Source: Alishewanella jeotgali KCTC 22429 (GTDB lineage Bacteria; Pseudomonadota; Gammaproteobacteria; Enterobacterales; Alteromonadaceae). From it: a DNA stretch of 64,000 nt. The translations under genes and the position numbers were made by a program. The notes under the pieces were generated by a model that was not told the origin of the DNA, did not search any database, and saw nothing but the letters and a program-made list of their open reading frames with translations. The stretch lies in contig NZ_AHTH01000028.1 in the NCBI RefSeq assembly GCF_000245735.1, positions 24,097 through 88,096 of the forward strand, written 5' to 3'. This document shows positions 21,415-29,947 of this stretch, piece after piece (the first letter of the stretch is position 1; every line of letters begins with the position of its first letter).

Positions 21415-21430
21415 CTGTATGGGTAGCCAG
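21415..21430 (+). promoter_or_regulatory. Second, degenerate LexA-binding site
   Basis: CTGTATGGGTAGCCAG begins 22 bp after the first box, about two helical turns, and ends one base before the lexA ATG at 21432. The left half-site is perfect, and the right half has CCAG in place of ACAG, as in the second E. coli lexA box. Paired boxes suggest cooperative autorepression. Confidence 0.65.
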
Positions 21431-21431
21431 C

Positions 21432-22055
21432 ATGAACAGACCTCTTACTCCACGGCAGGCAGAAATTCTGCAGCTGATTAAGGATTATCAACAGGAAACC
21501 GGTATGCCGCCAACGCGGGCGGAAATTGCGGTGCGGCTGGGTTTTAAATCAGCCAATGCGGCGGAAGAGCATCTAAAAGCCCTGGCCAAGAAAGGCGTGA
21601 TCGCAATGTTGCCCGGCACCTCAAGGGGGATCCGTTTGTTGGAAGAGGACGCGGCCCCGGAGCAACTGGGTTTACCGTTAATTGGTAAAGTCGCCGCCGG
21701 TCAGCCGATCCTGGCAGCAGAGCATGTCCAGGACCATTACCAGATCGATGCCAACCTGTTTAAACCGCACGCTGATTTTTTATTGCGGGTGCAAGGTATG
21801 AGTATGCAGGATATCGGTATTCTGGATGGCGATTTGCTGGCCGTACACAAAACCCAGCAGGCGCAGCCAGGCCAGGTCATCGTCGCGCGGGTCGATGATG
21901 AGGTCACGGTAAAACGCTTTCAGCGCGATGGCAATCAGGTATTGCTGTTACCGGAAAATCCGGATTTTGAGGTGATAAAAGTTGACTTGCGACAGCAATT
22001 TTTCGCCGTAGAAGGCTTAGCAGTCGGGGTGATCCGTAACGGTAGCTGGTTATAA
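21432..22055 (+). CDS. lexA: LexA repressor
   Basis: Represses SOS genes and self-cleaves when bound to RecA filaments on single-stranded DNA. The 207 residues have an N-terminal winged helix with [28 protein letters not shown] split between its helices, the Ala-Gly type cleavage site in GKVAAGQPI, and the catalytic Ser in [13 protein letters not shown] with the Lys in DEVTVKRF. The ATG at 21432 matches the E. coli start; an upstream in-frame start at 21375 would put the SOS box inside the coding region and is rejected. Confidence 0.98.
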   Translation: MNRPLTPRQAEILQLIKDYQQETGMPPTRAEIAVRLGFKSANAAEEHLKALAKKGVIAMLPGTSRGIRLLEEDAAPEQLGLPLIGKVAAGQPILAAEHVQDHYQIDANLFKPHADFLLRVQGMSMQDIGILDGDLLAVHKTQQAQPGQVIVARVDDEVTVKRFQRDGNQVLLLPENPDFEVIKVDLRQQFFAVEGLAVGVIRNGSWL

Positions 22056-22398
22056 TTTATAAAATTTCTCAATAGCTTATTTTTAAAATTGCTGGTATGA
22101 CCTGTTGGTTTTATCGGCACTTTTGCATTTTAGGGGTTTACATAATCTTCATCCTGGATAATTCTTAGACGGTAGCCGGCGAAAAAATAACAACAGGTGT
22201 GCCGCTACTGATTTCAGCGCTAGCCTCGAAATCAACCCAAGAACAATAACAATAATAAATTGCGAAACTTATATCCCCGCATCTGCAAGGATGACGGGTA
22301 TAGCACATAGATTCGGTTGGGTAGGTAGTCAAAAAACCGTGTAGTTCTGTGTACTTGGTTTCTGCAATTTGCTTTGCAAATGACAGAGGAGAAGTACA
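22056..22398. other. Intergenic region between lexA and the cox operon
   Basis: This 343-bp stretch, AT-rich in its first third, holds no credible gene. A REP-like hairpin lies at 22272-22300. The cox promoter must lie here or just upstream, but I could not find a convincing -35/-10 pair. There is no strong T-run terminator after lexA. The last 20 bases hold the coxB ribosome-binding site GAGGAGAAG. Confidence 0.6.
22272..22300. repeat. REP-like degenerate hairpin
   Basis: The segment TATCCCCGCATCTGCAAGGA plus TGACGGGTA recalls the widespread intergenic hairpin repeat of the form ATCCCCGCxTGCGCGGGGATGACGG, in degraded form. CCCG/CGGG and CATC/GATG arms can pair around TGCAAG with one bulged A. 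Only one copy is in the window. Confidence 0.4.
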
Positions 22399-23544
22399 GT
22401 GACAAACGCGCGTTGTCTGCTTTGGTCGCTGCCGACCCTGCTTTTTGCCGCATCGGCAAATGCATCAACATCCATGCCTTTAAATATGACCCGGGGCGTT
22501 ACGGAAATTAGTCAGCAGGTTTATCAACTGCATATGACAATTTTCTGGATTTGTTGCGTTATCGGTGCAGTGGTGTTTGGGATCATGTTCTGGTCCATCA
22601 TTCGCCACCGCAAAGCGCGGGGAGTGCAGCCGGCTCAGTTTCACGAAAGCACTAAGGTTGAAATTCTGTGGACCGCCATCCCGGTGGTGATTCTGATTGG
22701 TATGGCAATACCTGCCACCAAAACCTTAATCGCGATGGAAGATACCTCGGCTGCGGATGTCACCGTATTAGTGACGGGCTCGCAGTGGAAGTGGCATTAC
22801 AAATATCTTGATCATGAGATCGAATATTTCTCCCTTTTGGCCACCCCACGTGAGCAAATTGCCAACAAGCTGGCCAAAGGCGAGAACTATCTGCTGGAAG
22901 TTGACCGGCCGCTGGTGATCCCAACCGGTAAAAAAGTCCGTTTCCTGATGACCTCTGACGATGTGATTCACTCCTGGTGGGTGCCTGCTTTCGCCGTAAA
23001 AAAAGACGCTAACCCCGGCTTTATTAATGAAGCCTGGACCCGGGTTGATGAGCCTGGCATTTATCGTGGTCAGTGTGCTGAGCTCTGCGGTAAAGATCAT
23101 GGCTTTATGCCAGTGGTGGTGATTGCGAAAGAGCCTGCGGACTACCAGGCCTGGGTGGTACAGGAAGAGGCCCGTATTGCCGCAGCAAAGGCAGCAGAGC
23201 GCGAATTGTTGGCGATGAATATGGATATGGCAGAACTGATGGCTACCGGTGAACGGGTGTATCAGGGCTGGTGTGTCGCCTGTCATCAGGCCAGCGGTAA
23301 CGGTTTACCCGGTATCTTCCCGGCAATCCGCGGCAGTCAGCTGGTGCTGAATGACCGCCGCGCCCATATCGATATTATCGTCAATGGTAAACCCGGTACG
23401 GCGATGCAGGCCTTTGGCCGGCAGCTCAGCCTGAAAGAACTGGCCGCGGTCATTACCTATACCCGCAATGCCTTTGATAATAATACCGGTGATGCCGTGC
23501 AGGCTGCGGATGTTTACGCTGTGCAGCAGGGTAAGGGAGAGTAA
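22399..23544 (+). CDS. coxB: Cytochrome c oxidase subunit II with fused cytochrome c domain
   Basis: Receives electrons from cytochrome c at its CuA centre and passes them to subunit I. The 381 residues comprise a signal peptide (1-23), two membrane helices (about 50-73 and 92-112), a cupredoxin domain with the CuA ligands in IHSWWVPAFAVK and CAELCGKDHGFM, and a C-terminal cytochrome c domain with the haem site CVACHQ. The fusion is of the caa3 type seen in many gammaproteobacteria. The start is GTG 22399 after GAGGAGAAG. First gene of the cox operon, 3 bp before coxA. Confidence 0.95.
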   Translation: MTNARCLLWSLPTLLFAASANASTSMPLNMTRGVTEISQQVYQLHMTIFWICCVIGAVVFGIMFWSIIRHRKARGVQPAQFHESTKVEILWTAIPVVILIGMAIPATKTLIAMEDTSAADVTVLVTGSQWKWHYKYLDHEIEYFSLLATPREQIANKLAKGENYLLEVDRPLVIPTGKKVRFLMTSDDVIHSWWVPAFAVKKDANPGFINEAWTRVDEPGIYRGQCAELCGKDHGFMPVVVIAKEPADYQAWVVQEEARIAAAKAAERELLAMNMDMAELMATGERVYQGWCVACHQASGNGLPGIFPAIRGSQLVLNDRRAHIDIIVNGKPGTAMQAFGRQLSLKELAAVITYTRNAFDNNTGDAVQAADVYAVQQGKGE

Positions 23545-23547
23545 GCG

Positions 23548-25134
23548 ATGTCAGCTATTACACATGAACACGAGCATGACCATGATCATGACCATAAGCC
23601 AACCGGGATAAAGCGCTGGCTGTTTACTACTAACCATAAAGATATCGGCACCATGTATCTGGTGTTTGCCTTACTGATGTTCTTTATCGGTGGCAGTATG
23701 GCGATGGTGATCCGGTTGGAACTGTTCCAACCCGGCATGCAGTTTGTTGAGCCGCAATTTTTTAATCAGATGACCACAGTACATGGTCTGATTATGGTGT
23801 TTGGGGCGGTGATGCCAGCCTTTACCGGCTTGGCGAACTGGATGATCCCGATGATGATTGGCGCCCCGGATATGGCGTTGCCCCGAATGAATAACTGGAG
23901 CTTTTGGATCTTGCCGTTTGCGTTTCTGATCCTGTTGCTGAGTTTGTTTATGCCGGGTGGTGGTCCGGATTTCGGCTGGACCTTCTATGCCCCGCTATCC
24001 ACTACCTACAGTAATGACAGCACGGCGCTCTTCGTGTTTTCGGTACACATTATGGGGATTTCCTCAATTATGGGTGCCATCAACGTGATCGTCACCATCT
24101 GGAATATGCGGGCGCCGGGGATGACCTGGATGAAGATGCCGCTGTTCGTCTGGACCTGGTTTATCACCGCTTTCCTGCTGATTATGGTGATGCCGGTACT
24201 GGCGGGCGCTGTTACTATGGTATTAACGGATAAGTATTTTGGCACCAGCTTCTTTGATGCGGCCGGTGGCGGCGATCCGGTATTGTTCCAGCATATTTTC
24301 TGGTTCTTTGGTCACCCGGAAGTATACATTATGATCCTGCCGGCATTTGGTATTGTGTCGGCTATCATACCGACCTTTGCCCGCAAGCCGTTGTTTGGTT
24401 ATGCCTCTATGGTTTATGCCACCGCCAGTATTGCGGTCTTGTCGTTCCTGGTTTGGGCGCACCATATGTTTACCACCGGTATGCCGGTATTTGCCACGCT
24501 GTTCTTTATGTATTGCACCATGCTTATTGCCGTGCCGACCGGCGTGAAGGTGTTTAACTGGGTCGCAACCATGTGGCGCGGTGCCATGACCTTTGAAGTC
24601 CCGATGATGTTTGCACTGGCTTTTATCGTACTCTTCACCATCGGCGGCTTTTCCGGTTTGATGCTGGCTATTACGCCGGCGGACTTCCAGTATCACGATA
24701 CCTACTTTGTGGTGGCGCATTTCCACTATGTACTGGTATCCGGCGCGGTGTTCTCCATTATTGCCGCTGCCTACTACTGGCTACCGAAATGGACCGGCTA
24801 TATGTACGACGAAAGATTAGGTCAGCTGCATTTCTGGTGTTCGCTGATCTCAGTCAATCTGTTGTTTTTCCCAATGCACTTCGTTGGCCTGGCGGGTATG
24901 CCACGGCGGATCCCTGACTATGCGCTGCAATTTGCGGACTTTAACGCCTTTATCAGCGTGGGTGGTTTCCTGTTTGGCTTATCGCAGCTGATTTTTGTCT
25001 GGGTGATTGTCAAATGTGCCCGCGGCGGCGAAAAAGCGACAGCACAGGTATGGGAAGGCGCTGAAGGTTTGGAATGGCAGGTGCCGTCGCCGGCACCTTA
25101 CCATACCTTTGATACACCGCCGGAAGTGAAATAG
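23548..25134 (+). CDS. coxA: Cytochrome c oxidase subunit I
   Basis: The catalytic subunit, with haem a, the haem a3-CuB centre and proton channels. The 528 residues span about 12 membrane helices. Visible landmarks are WLFTTNHKDIGTMYL at the N-terminus, FGHPEVYIMILPAFG with the CuB His and cross-linked Tyr, HHMFTTGMP, and HDTYFVVAHFHYV with the haem ligands. The first 17 residues hold six alternating histidines (HEHEHDHDHDH), a possible cytoplasmic metal-binding tail. Followed 8 bp later by ctaG. Confidence 0.98.
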   Translation: MSAITHEHEHDHDHDHKPTGIKRWLFTTNHKDIGTMYLVFALLMFFIGGSMAMVIRLELFQPGMQFVEPQFFNQMTTVHGLIMVFGAVMPAFTGLANWMIPMMIGAPDMALPRMNNWSFWILPFAFLILLLSLFMPGGGPDFGWTFYAPLSTTYSNDSTALFVFSVHIMGISSIMGAINVIVTIWNMRAPGMTWMKMPLFVWTWFITAFLLIMVMPVLAGAVTMVLTDKYFGTSFFDAAGGGDPVLFQHIFWFFGHPEVYIMILPAFGIVSAIIPTFARKPLFGYASMVYATASIAVLSFLVWAHHMFTTGMPVFATLFFMYCTMLIAVPTGVKVFNWVATMWRGAMTFEVPMMFALAFIVLFTIGGFSGLMLAITPADFQYHDTYFVVAHFHYVLVSGAVFSIIAAAYYWLPKWTGYMYDERLGQLHFWCSLISVNLLFFPMHFVGLAGMPRRIPDYALQFADFNAFISVGGFLFGLSQLIFVWVIVKCARGGEKATAQVWEGAEGLEWQVPSPAPYHTFDTPPEVK

Positions 25135-25142
25135 GAGGCCCT

Positions 25143-25697
25143 ATGCAGCTGCATCGGACTTTGGTAAGCAAACTGCTACTGGTAACGGTACTGATGTTTG
25201 GTTTTGGCTTTGCGCTGGTGCCACTTTACGACGTGTTCTGTGAAGTCACTGGCATCAATGGCAAAACCTCAAATGTACCGGCTACGGTACTGGCAGATGG
25301 CATTGATACCAGCCGTGAAGTGACCATTGAGTTTCTGGCCAGACCGAATAAAGACATGCCATGGATTTTTCAGCCGGAGATCCGCCGTTTGACGGTACAT
25401 CCGGGTGAAGTGCATGTGATGAATTATCTGGCCGAAAATCCAACCGGCCGGATGATTGTCGGTCAGGCGGTGCCCTCAGTTTCGCCCGGACAGGCCGCTT
25501 TGTATCTGCATAAAATCGAATGTTTCTGCTTTACCCAACAACAACTGGCAGCCGGCAATAAGATGCTGATGCCAGTTCAGTTTTACGTTGATCCGGCTCT
25601 GCCTGCGCAGTTCAGCACTATTACGCTGAATTACACCCTGTACGATGTGACAGCTAACTGGCAGGGTAGTGCCGCTACTGAAAATCTTGGGGAATAA
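25143..25697 (+). CDS. ctaG: Cytochrome c oxidase assembly protein CtaG/Cox11
   Basis: A membrane-anchored copper chaperone that delivers CuB to subunit I. The 184 residues have one N-terminal membrane helix (about 10-30) with the usual VPLYDVFCEVTGINGKT just after it. The periplasmic domain carries the copper motif CFCFTQQ. It ends 1 bp before the coxC start, whose ribosome-binding site is in the ctaG tail. Confidence 0.96.
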   Translation: MQLHRTLVSKLLLVTVLMFGFGFALVPLYDVFCEVTGINGKTSNVPATVLADGIDTSREVTIEFLARPNKDMPWIFQPEIRRLTVHPGEVHVMNYLAENPTGRMIVGQAVPSVSPGQAALYLHKIECFCFTQQQLAAGNKMLMPVQFYVDPALPAQFSTITLNYTLYDVTANWQGSAATENLGE

Positions 25698-25698
25698 G

Positions 25699-26577
25699 AT
25701 GAGTAAAACGTACGAAAAATATTATGTCCCGGCGCAAAGCCCCTGGCCGATCGTCGGTGCCGTGGCGTTGTTTTGTATCGCTTTTGGCGCCGGTCACTAT
25801 GTTATTGATATGAGTAAACAACAAACTGGCTTTGGTGGCTGGTTATTGTTACTGGGCTTAGCCATTCTGGTCTTTATGCTGGTTGGCTGGTTCCGCAATG
25901 TGATTGATGAGTCCATGTCTGGCTTGTATAGCAGCCAGATGGATCGATCTTTCCGGCAAGGTATGAGCTGGTTTATTGTTTCGGAAGTGATGTTCTTTAT
26001 GGCCTTCTTCGGTGCTTTGTTTTACGGCCGGGTCATTGCGATGGAATGGCTGGGAGGGGCAAGCAATAATGCCATGACCTTTGCCATCCTGTGGCCGGAT
26101 TTTCAGCCGGTATGGCCACTGGTAAAAACACCGGGTGGTATAGAAACTCAGGCCATGCCAGCCTGGGGTTTGCCGGCGATTAATACGGCTATCCTGCTGA
26201 TTTCCTCGGTCACACTGCACTTTGCCCATACCGGTCTGGAGCAGAATAAACGGGGTCAGCTAAAGGGCATGCTGTTTGTTACCCTGTTGCTGGGGGTGAT
26301 CTTCTTATGCCTGCAGGGCTACGAATATGTGCACGCCTATCGCGATCTGGGCTTGCGGCTTGATTCCGGCTTCTATGGCAATACCTTTTACCTGTTAACC
26401 GGTTTCCACGGCCTACATGTGACGCTGGGCGCCCTGATCCTGTTCTTTGTGTTTCTGCGGGTGCTGAAAGGACACTTTACGCCAGAAAAACACTTCGCGT
26501 TTCAGGCCGGAGCCTGGTACTGGCACTTTGTTGATGTGGTTTGGGTGTGCCTGTTCTTCTTTGTTTATGTGTTGTGA
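25699..26577 (+). CDS. coxC: Cytochrome c oxidase subunit III
   Basis: Seven-helix subunit that stabilises the oxidase and may guide oxygen entry. The 292 residues begin at ATG 25699 (MSKTYEKYYVPAQSPWP), preceded by TTGGGG; an in-frame upstream start inside ctaG is rejected. Conserved segments are FRQGMSWFIVSEVMFFMAFFGALFY, GFHGLHVTLG, and AWYWHFVDVVWVCLFFFVYV at the C-terminus. An 8-bp GC-rich hairpin follows the stop. Confidence 0.97.
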   Translation: MSKTYEKYYVPAQSPWPIVGAVALFCIAFGAGHYVIDMSKQQTGFGGWLLLLGLAILVFMLVGWFRNVIDESMSGLYSSQMDRSFRQGMSWFIVSEVMFFMAFFGALFYGRVIAMEWLGGASNNAMTFAILWPDFQPVWPLVKTPGGIETQAMPAWGLPAINTAILLISSVTLHFAHTGLEQNKRGQLKGMLFVTLLLGVIFLCLQGYEYVHAYRDLGLRLDSGFYGNTFYLLTGFHGLHVTLGALILFFVFLRVLKGHFTPEKHFAFQAGAWYWHFVDVVWVCLFFFVYVL

Positions 26578-26597
26578 CGCGGCCTAGTAAGGCCGCG
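26578..26597. terminator. GC-rich hairpin between coxC and the antisense gene
   Basis: CGCGGCCT (26578-26585) pairs with AGGCCGCG (26590-26597) around AGTA, directly after the coxC stop and spanning the stop of the opposing small gene. No good T-run follows on either strand, so termination may be weak. Whether it splits the cox operon is open. Confidence 0.45.
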
Positions 26598-26793
26598 GGT
26601 TTGGTGTGATCAGGCCGGTGGCAATCGCCAGCAGGATCAGGCCCAGGGCGATGGCAGAATACAGGACCCTGCGGCCAAGAAAGTGCGACATTGGCAGGGT
26701 ACTCTCCTGCTGTCGCACCATTGCCACCCCGGCTCTGGCCAGATTAAACACGATAAAGATTAACAGTGCGCCGATAATGATTTTAATAAGCAT
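26584..26793 (-). CDS. DUF2909 family twin-helix membrane protein
   Basis: A 69-residue protein with two membrane helices, MLIKIIIGALLIFIVFNLARAG and SAIALGLILLAIATGLI, joined by a short loop with PMSHFLGRRVLYS. This is the DUF2909 pattern, often found in cox operons and presumed to assist oxidase biogenesis; its function is not established. The start is ATG 26793 with GGAG five bases upstream; a longer frame from 26838 would run into the opposite gene. It is on the strand opposite to the rest of the operon, between coxC and SURF1. Confidence 0.8.
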   Translation of the reverse strand: MLIKIIIGALLIFIVFNLARAGVAMVRQQESTLPMSHFLGRRVLYSAIALGLILLAIATGLITPNPRPY

Positions 26794-26798
26794 AGCTA

Positions 26799-26806
26799 CT
26801 CCGGAG
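26799..26806. promoter_or_regulatory. Palindromic Shine-Dalgarno shared by divergent genes
   Basis: The palindrome CTCCGGAG reads GGAG on both strands. On plus it lies 8 bases before the SURF1 ATG (26815); on minus it lies 5 bases before the DUF2909 ATG (26793). Only 21 bp separate the two start codons, so neither promoter fits between them. Confidence 0.75.
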
Positions 26807-26814
26807 TCTGACTG

Positions 26815-27549
26815 ATGCAGTTTAAGTTGTTCGGTCAATTATTTACGGTTAACCGGGTCTGGTTATTAATTACTCTGACCGCTTTTGCCATTTTGATCAA
26901 GTTATCACATTGGCAATGGCAACGGGCAGCCGAAAAAACCGTGCAGTTACAGCAGATCGCCGCAGTGCAGCAGCAGGGGCCACTAAGCGGCCGGCAGCTG
27001 CTGGTGGGTTCTGCAACCGAACTGGATGGTGCTCTGCTTAGCGACACCGGCTATTGGGTCCCGCCCTATATCTGGTTACTGGATAATCAAATTCTGCACG
27101 GCAAGGTTGGCTACGATGTGATTATTCCGGTGCAATTTGCGGATAGCAGTACGCTGGTGCTGGTGAATCTGGGCTGGCTCGCTGCCGGCCAAAACCGGCA
27201 AGTGCTGCCCGAGCCGCAGATCCCGGCAGAAATCGCGATAGCGGCCCTGGTACGCAGCCGGCCGTCTAATGCACTATTGCTGGGGCAGAATCTGGAAGGC
27301 GACAGCTATCCGATGCGCATGCAGCAAATCGACTATGCCCTGCTGCAACAACAATTACCCTGGTCACTGTATCCGGCGGTGTTGTATCAGCAGCAGGCAT
27401 CTGACTTTATCCCCCATTATCAGCCGGTGGTGATGCCGCCGGAAAAACACCGTGGTTATGCCTTGCAATGGTTTGGTCTGGCGATCGCGGTGCTGGCCGT
27501 CGGACTGGCGACCAGTTGGCAACGAGAGAAAAACTATGAACAAGAATAA
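26815..27549 (+). CDS. SURF1 family cytochrome oxidase assembly protein
   Basis: SURF1 proteins are inner-membrane factors for haem a insertion into subunit I. The 244 residues have an N-terminal helix (about 12-28) and a C-terminal helix (about 217-235) flanking a periplasmic domain. SHWQWQRAAEK follows the first helix, and VLVNLGWLAAGQNRQ lies in the conserved core. The last 14 bases overlap the next gene. Confidence 0.92.
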   Translation: MQFKLFGQLFTVNRVWLLITLTAFAILIKLSHWQWQRAAEKTVQLQQIAAVQQQGPLSGRQLLVGSATELDGALLSDTGYWVPPYIWLLDNQILHGKVGYDVIIPVQFADSSTLVLVNLGWLAAGQNRQVLPEPQIPAEIAIAALVRSRPSNALLLGQNLEGDSYPMRMQQIDYALLQQQLPWSLYPAVLYQQQASDFIPHYQPVVMPPEKHRGYALQWFGLAIAVLAVGLATSWQREKNYEQE

Positions 27550-28045
27550 ATTTCTGCTGTTGTTTATCCTGTGCTGTGCCCTGCCACTGTTGCTGGCGAA
27601 GCTGGTGCTGGAATTAGGTTGGTTCAACCCGGGCAGCTCCAGTCGTGGTGACTGGTTAAGCCAGGAAGTTTACCTGTTGCCTGACGCCGGTAAGGTGCCC
27701 AAGCACTGGCGTATCGTGGTCGTCGCTGAGCAATGTGCTACTCCCTGCCAGCAGGCGCTGCATACCGTTAAGCAGTTATATATTGGTTTGGGCCGCAAGC
27801 AAAACCAGGTGCAGCCGGTGCTGCTGGGGCAGGCCAGTCTGAGCGATTATCCGATGTTTACCCAGGCCGAGACCCCGGCCGCCCTGAGTGCCGACTTACA
27901 GCAACATATTGTGTTGGTTGATCAACGTGGTCTGGCGCTGCTGAAGTATCCGCTACCGGCCCAGGCCGAGCAGATGGCCGCTACGGCGAAAGCGATTCGT
28001 GCCGATTTAATGAAGTTAATGAACTACGACAGGACCAGCGTATGA
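27536..28045 (+). CDS. Membrane-anchored Sco-like thioredoxin-fold protein in the cox operon
   Basis: A 169-residue protein with one N-terminal membrane anchor (about 5-24) and a periplasmic domain. RIVVVAEQCATPCQQALHTVKQL resembles the Sco-type beta strand plus CxxxC helix, though no proline follows the second cysteine. HIVLVDQRGLALLKY near the C-terminus resembles the Sco segment holding the copper His. Such genes sit between SURF1 and ctaA in many Alteromonadales and are usually annotated as hypothetical. A role in copper or disulfide handling for the oxidase is an inference. The start ATG 27536 lies inside SURF1; the stop overlaps ctaA by 4 bp. Confidence 0.75.
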   Translation: MNKNKFLLLFILCCALPLLLAKLVLELGWFNPGSSSRGDWLSQEVYLLPDAGKVPKHWRIVVVAEQCATPCQQALHTVKQLYIGLGRKQNQVQPVLLGQASLSDYPMFTQAETPAALSADLQQHIVLVDQRGLALLKYPLPAQAEQMAATAKAIRADLMKLMNYDRTSV

Positions 28046-29034
28046 GCCTACAAAAAAAATTAATCACGCTGACGTTAGTCTGGACCATGCTGGTGATTAT
28101 TCTGGGGGCCTACACCCGCTTAACCGATGCCGGCCTCGGTTGTCCGGACTGGCCCGGTTGTTATGGCTTTTTAAAGGTGCCGCACAAACCGGAGAAAATG
28201 CAACTGGCGGCAGAACGCTTTCCCGAGCGGCCGTTGGAACATGCCAAAGCCTGGAATGAAATGATCCACCGCTATCTGGCCGGTACGCTTGGCCTGTTGA
28301 TCGCGGCACTGGCGGTAATGCACTGGCGGCGGCAACAAACTGAGCGCAGTTTACCGGCCGCCCTGCTGCTGATTGTGATCTTTCAGGCTACGCTCGGCGC
28401 CTGGACGGTGACGATGGGCCTGTTGCCGATAGTGGTGCTGGCGCATCTGATGTTTGGTTTTACGCTCTTTAGTTTGTTGGCCGTTTACTGGTTAACGCAG
28501 CAGCCGGCCTGGCGTAGTCGGGATACCGGGCTCAGGCCATTATTACCGCTGGCGCTGTTAAGTTTAGTGGTGGTCTGTTTGCAGATCGCGCTGGGTGGCT
28601 GGACCGCAGCGAACTACGCCGCCTTGGCCTGCATCGAATTGCCGTTCTGTGAAGCCGGTTGGAGTAGCCGGCTGGCCTTTGCGGAAGCCTTCGATTTGCA
28701 CCTGGGCCATGATGACTACGAATACGGCGTGATGTCGCAGGATGCGCGTGCCACTATTCATGTTTTACATCGCTTGGGTGCTGTAGTCACCACCCTTATT
28801 GTCGCGACCTTTGCCTGGCGCCTGTATCGTCAGGCCAGTGAAGTATTGATGCGCAGGTTTGCGCTGGCCCTGGCTGCGGTATTGGCCGTGCAGTTGACGC
28901 TGGGCTTACTGAATATTGTCTTGCACTTACCACTGTTAAATGCCGTGGCGCATAATTTTGTCGGAGCGAATTTACTGATGTTGTCAGTGCTGATTTGCTA
29001 CCAGATCGCATACCCCAAACCGCAGGAGGCTTAA
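28042..29034 (+). CDS. ctaA: Haem A synthase (COX15/CtaA)
   Basis: Oxidises the C8 methyl of haem O to a formyl group, giving haem A for the oxidase. The 330 residues form about eight membrane helices with conserved [21 protein letters not shown], a haem-ligand HRYLAG, a loop cysteine pair in ACIELPFC, and a second HRLGA ligand. The start forms an ATGA overlap with the Sco-like gene. It precedes ctaB by 1 bp, matching pathway order in reverse. Confidence 0.96.
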   Translation: MSLQKKLITLTLVWTMLVIILGAYTRLTDAGLGCPDWPGCYGFLKVPHKPEKMQLAAERFPERPLEHAKAWNEMIHRYLAGTLGLLIAALAVMHWRRQQTERSLPAALLLIVIFQATLGAWTVTMGLLPIVVLAHLMFGFTLFSLLAVYWLTQQPAWRSRDTGLRPLLPLALLSLVVVCLQIALGGWTAANYAALACIELPFCEAGWSSRLAFAEAFDLHLGHDDYEYGVMSQDARATIHVLHRLGAVVTTLIVATFAWRLYRQASEVLMRRFALALAAVLAVQLTLGLLNIVLHLPLLNAVAHNFVGANLLMLSVLICYQIAYPKPQEA

Positions 29035-29035
29035 G

Positions 29036-29947
29036 ATGGCAACGGCAATTATTAGTGGCTCAAGTAGCCGGCGCTGGCGCGACTATCTGGAGTTGACTAA
29101 ACCCAAGGTGGTAGCGCTGCTGGTGTTGACCGCCTGGGTTGGAATGGTGCTGGCCAGCAATAGCCTGGCGCCCTGGTGGCTGCTGTTAAGTGCGACCCTG
29201 GGCATAGGTTTGTTATCGGCGGCGGCGGCGGCACTGAATCATGTTGTGGATCAACGTATTGACGCCAAAATGGCGCGTACTCACAGCCGACCGGTTGCCC
29301 GCGGACGGATCAGCAGCAAGCAGGCGATCGTCTTTGCCTGTAGCCTGGCGGCTGCCGGCTTTGCCCTGCTTTATCTGGCGGTGAACCCGCTGACCGCCTG
29401 GCTGACGCTGTTAAGTTTGTTTGGTTATGCCGTGGTGTACACCATGTTTCTCAAGCGGGCAACACCGCAGAATATCGTGATCGGTGGCTTAGCCGGCGCT
29501 ATGCCGCCGTTGCTGGGCTGGACGGCGGTAACCGGCGAGGTGCATGGCTATGCGCTGCTATTGGTGATGATTATCTTTACCTGGACGCCGCCGCATTTTT
29601 GGGCCCTGGCGATTCACCGCCGCGATGACTATGCCCGGGTGAACATGCCGATGTTGCCGGTAACCCACGGTATCGACTTTACCAAGAGCGCTATCCTGCT
29701 TTATACCCTGTTGTTATGTCTGGTGTGCTTGCTGCCCTACATTGTCGGGATGACCGGTGCCATCTATCTGGTTGGCAGTACCTTGCTGAATCTGCGCTTT
29801 TTACAATATGCGTGGAAGTTGAAGTTTGCTGCCGGCTCTGACACCGCGATGGCGACTTTTAAGTTCTCGATCGTGCATTTAATGGTACTCTTCCTGTTAT
29901 TGTTAGTAGACCATTACTTTAAGGTGTTAGCGCTTTATGTTTCGTAA
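29036..29947 (+). CDS. ctaB: Protohaem IX farnesyltransferase (haem O synthase)
   Basis: A membrane UbiA-superfamily prenyltransferase that makes haem O from haem b and farnesyl diphosphate. The 303 residues have about nine helices. The first Asp-rich motif is in [20 protein letters not shown], and the second region is [17 protein letters not shown]. Equivalent to E. coli CyoE; the name ctaB fits a cytochrome c oxidase operon. Its last 11 bases overlap the sco gene. Confidence 0.96.
   Translation: MATAIISGSSSRRWRDYLELTKPKVVALLVLTAWVGMVLASNSLAPWWLLLSATLGIGLLSAAAAALNHVVDQRIDAKMARTHSRPVARGRISSKQAIVFACSLAAAGFALLYLAVNPLTAWLTLLSLFGYAVVYTMFLKRATPQNIVIGGLAGAMPPLLGWTAVTGEVHGYALLLVMIIFTWTPPHFWALAIHRRDDYARVNMPMLPVTHGIDFTKSAILLYTLLLCLVCLLPYIVGMTGAIYLVGSTLLNLRFLQYAWKLKFAAGSDTAMATFKFSIVHLMVLFLLLLVDHYFKVLALYVS

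Noticed and set aside
24223..24726. His-rich 167-residue open frame on minus inside coxA
   Set aside because: Fully antisense to conserved CoxA residues; the His codons are the complement of Met/Val codons in membrane helices.
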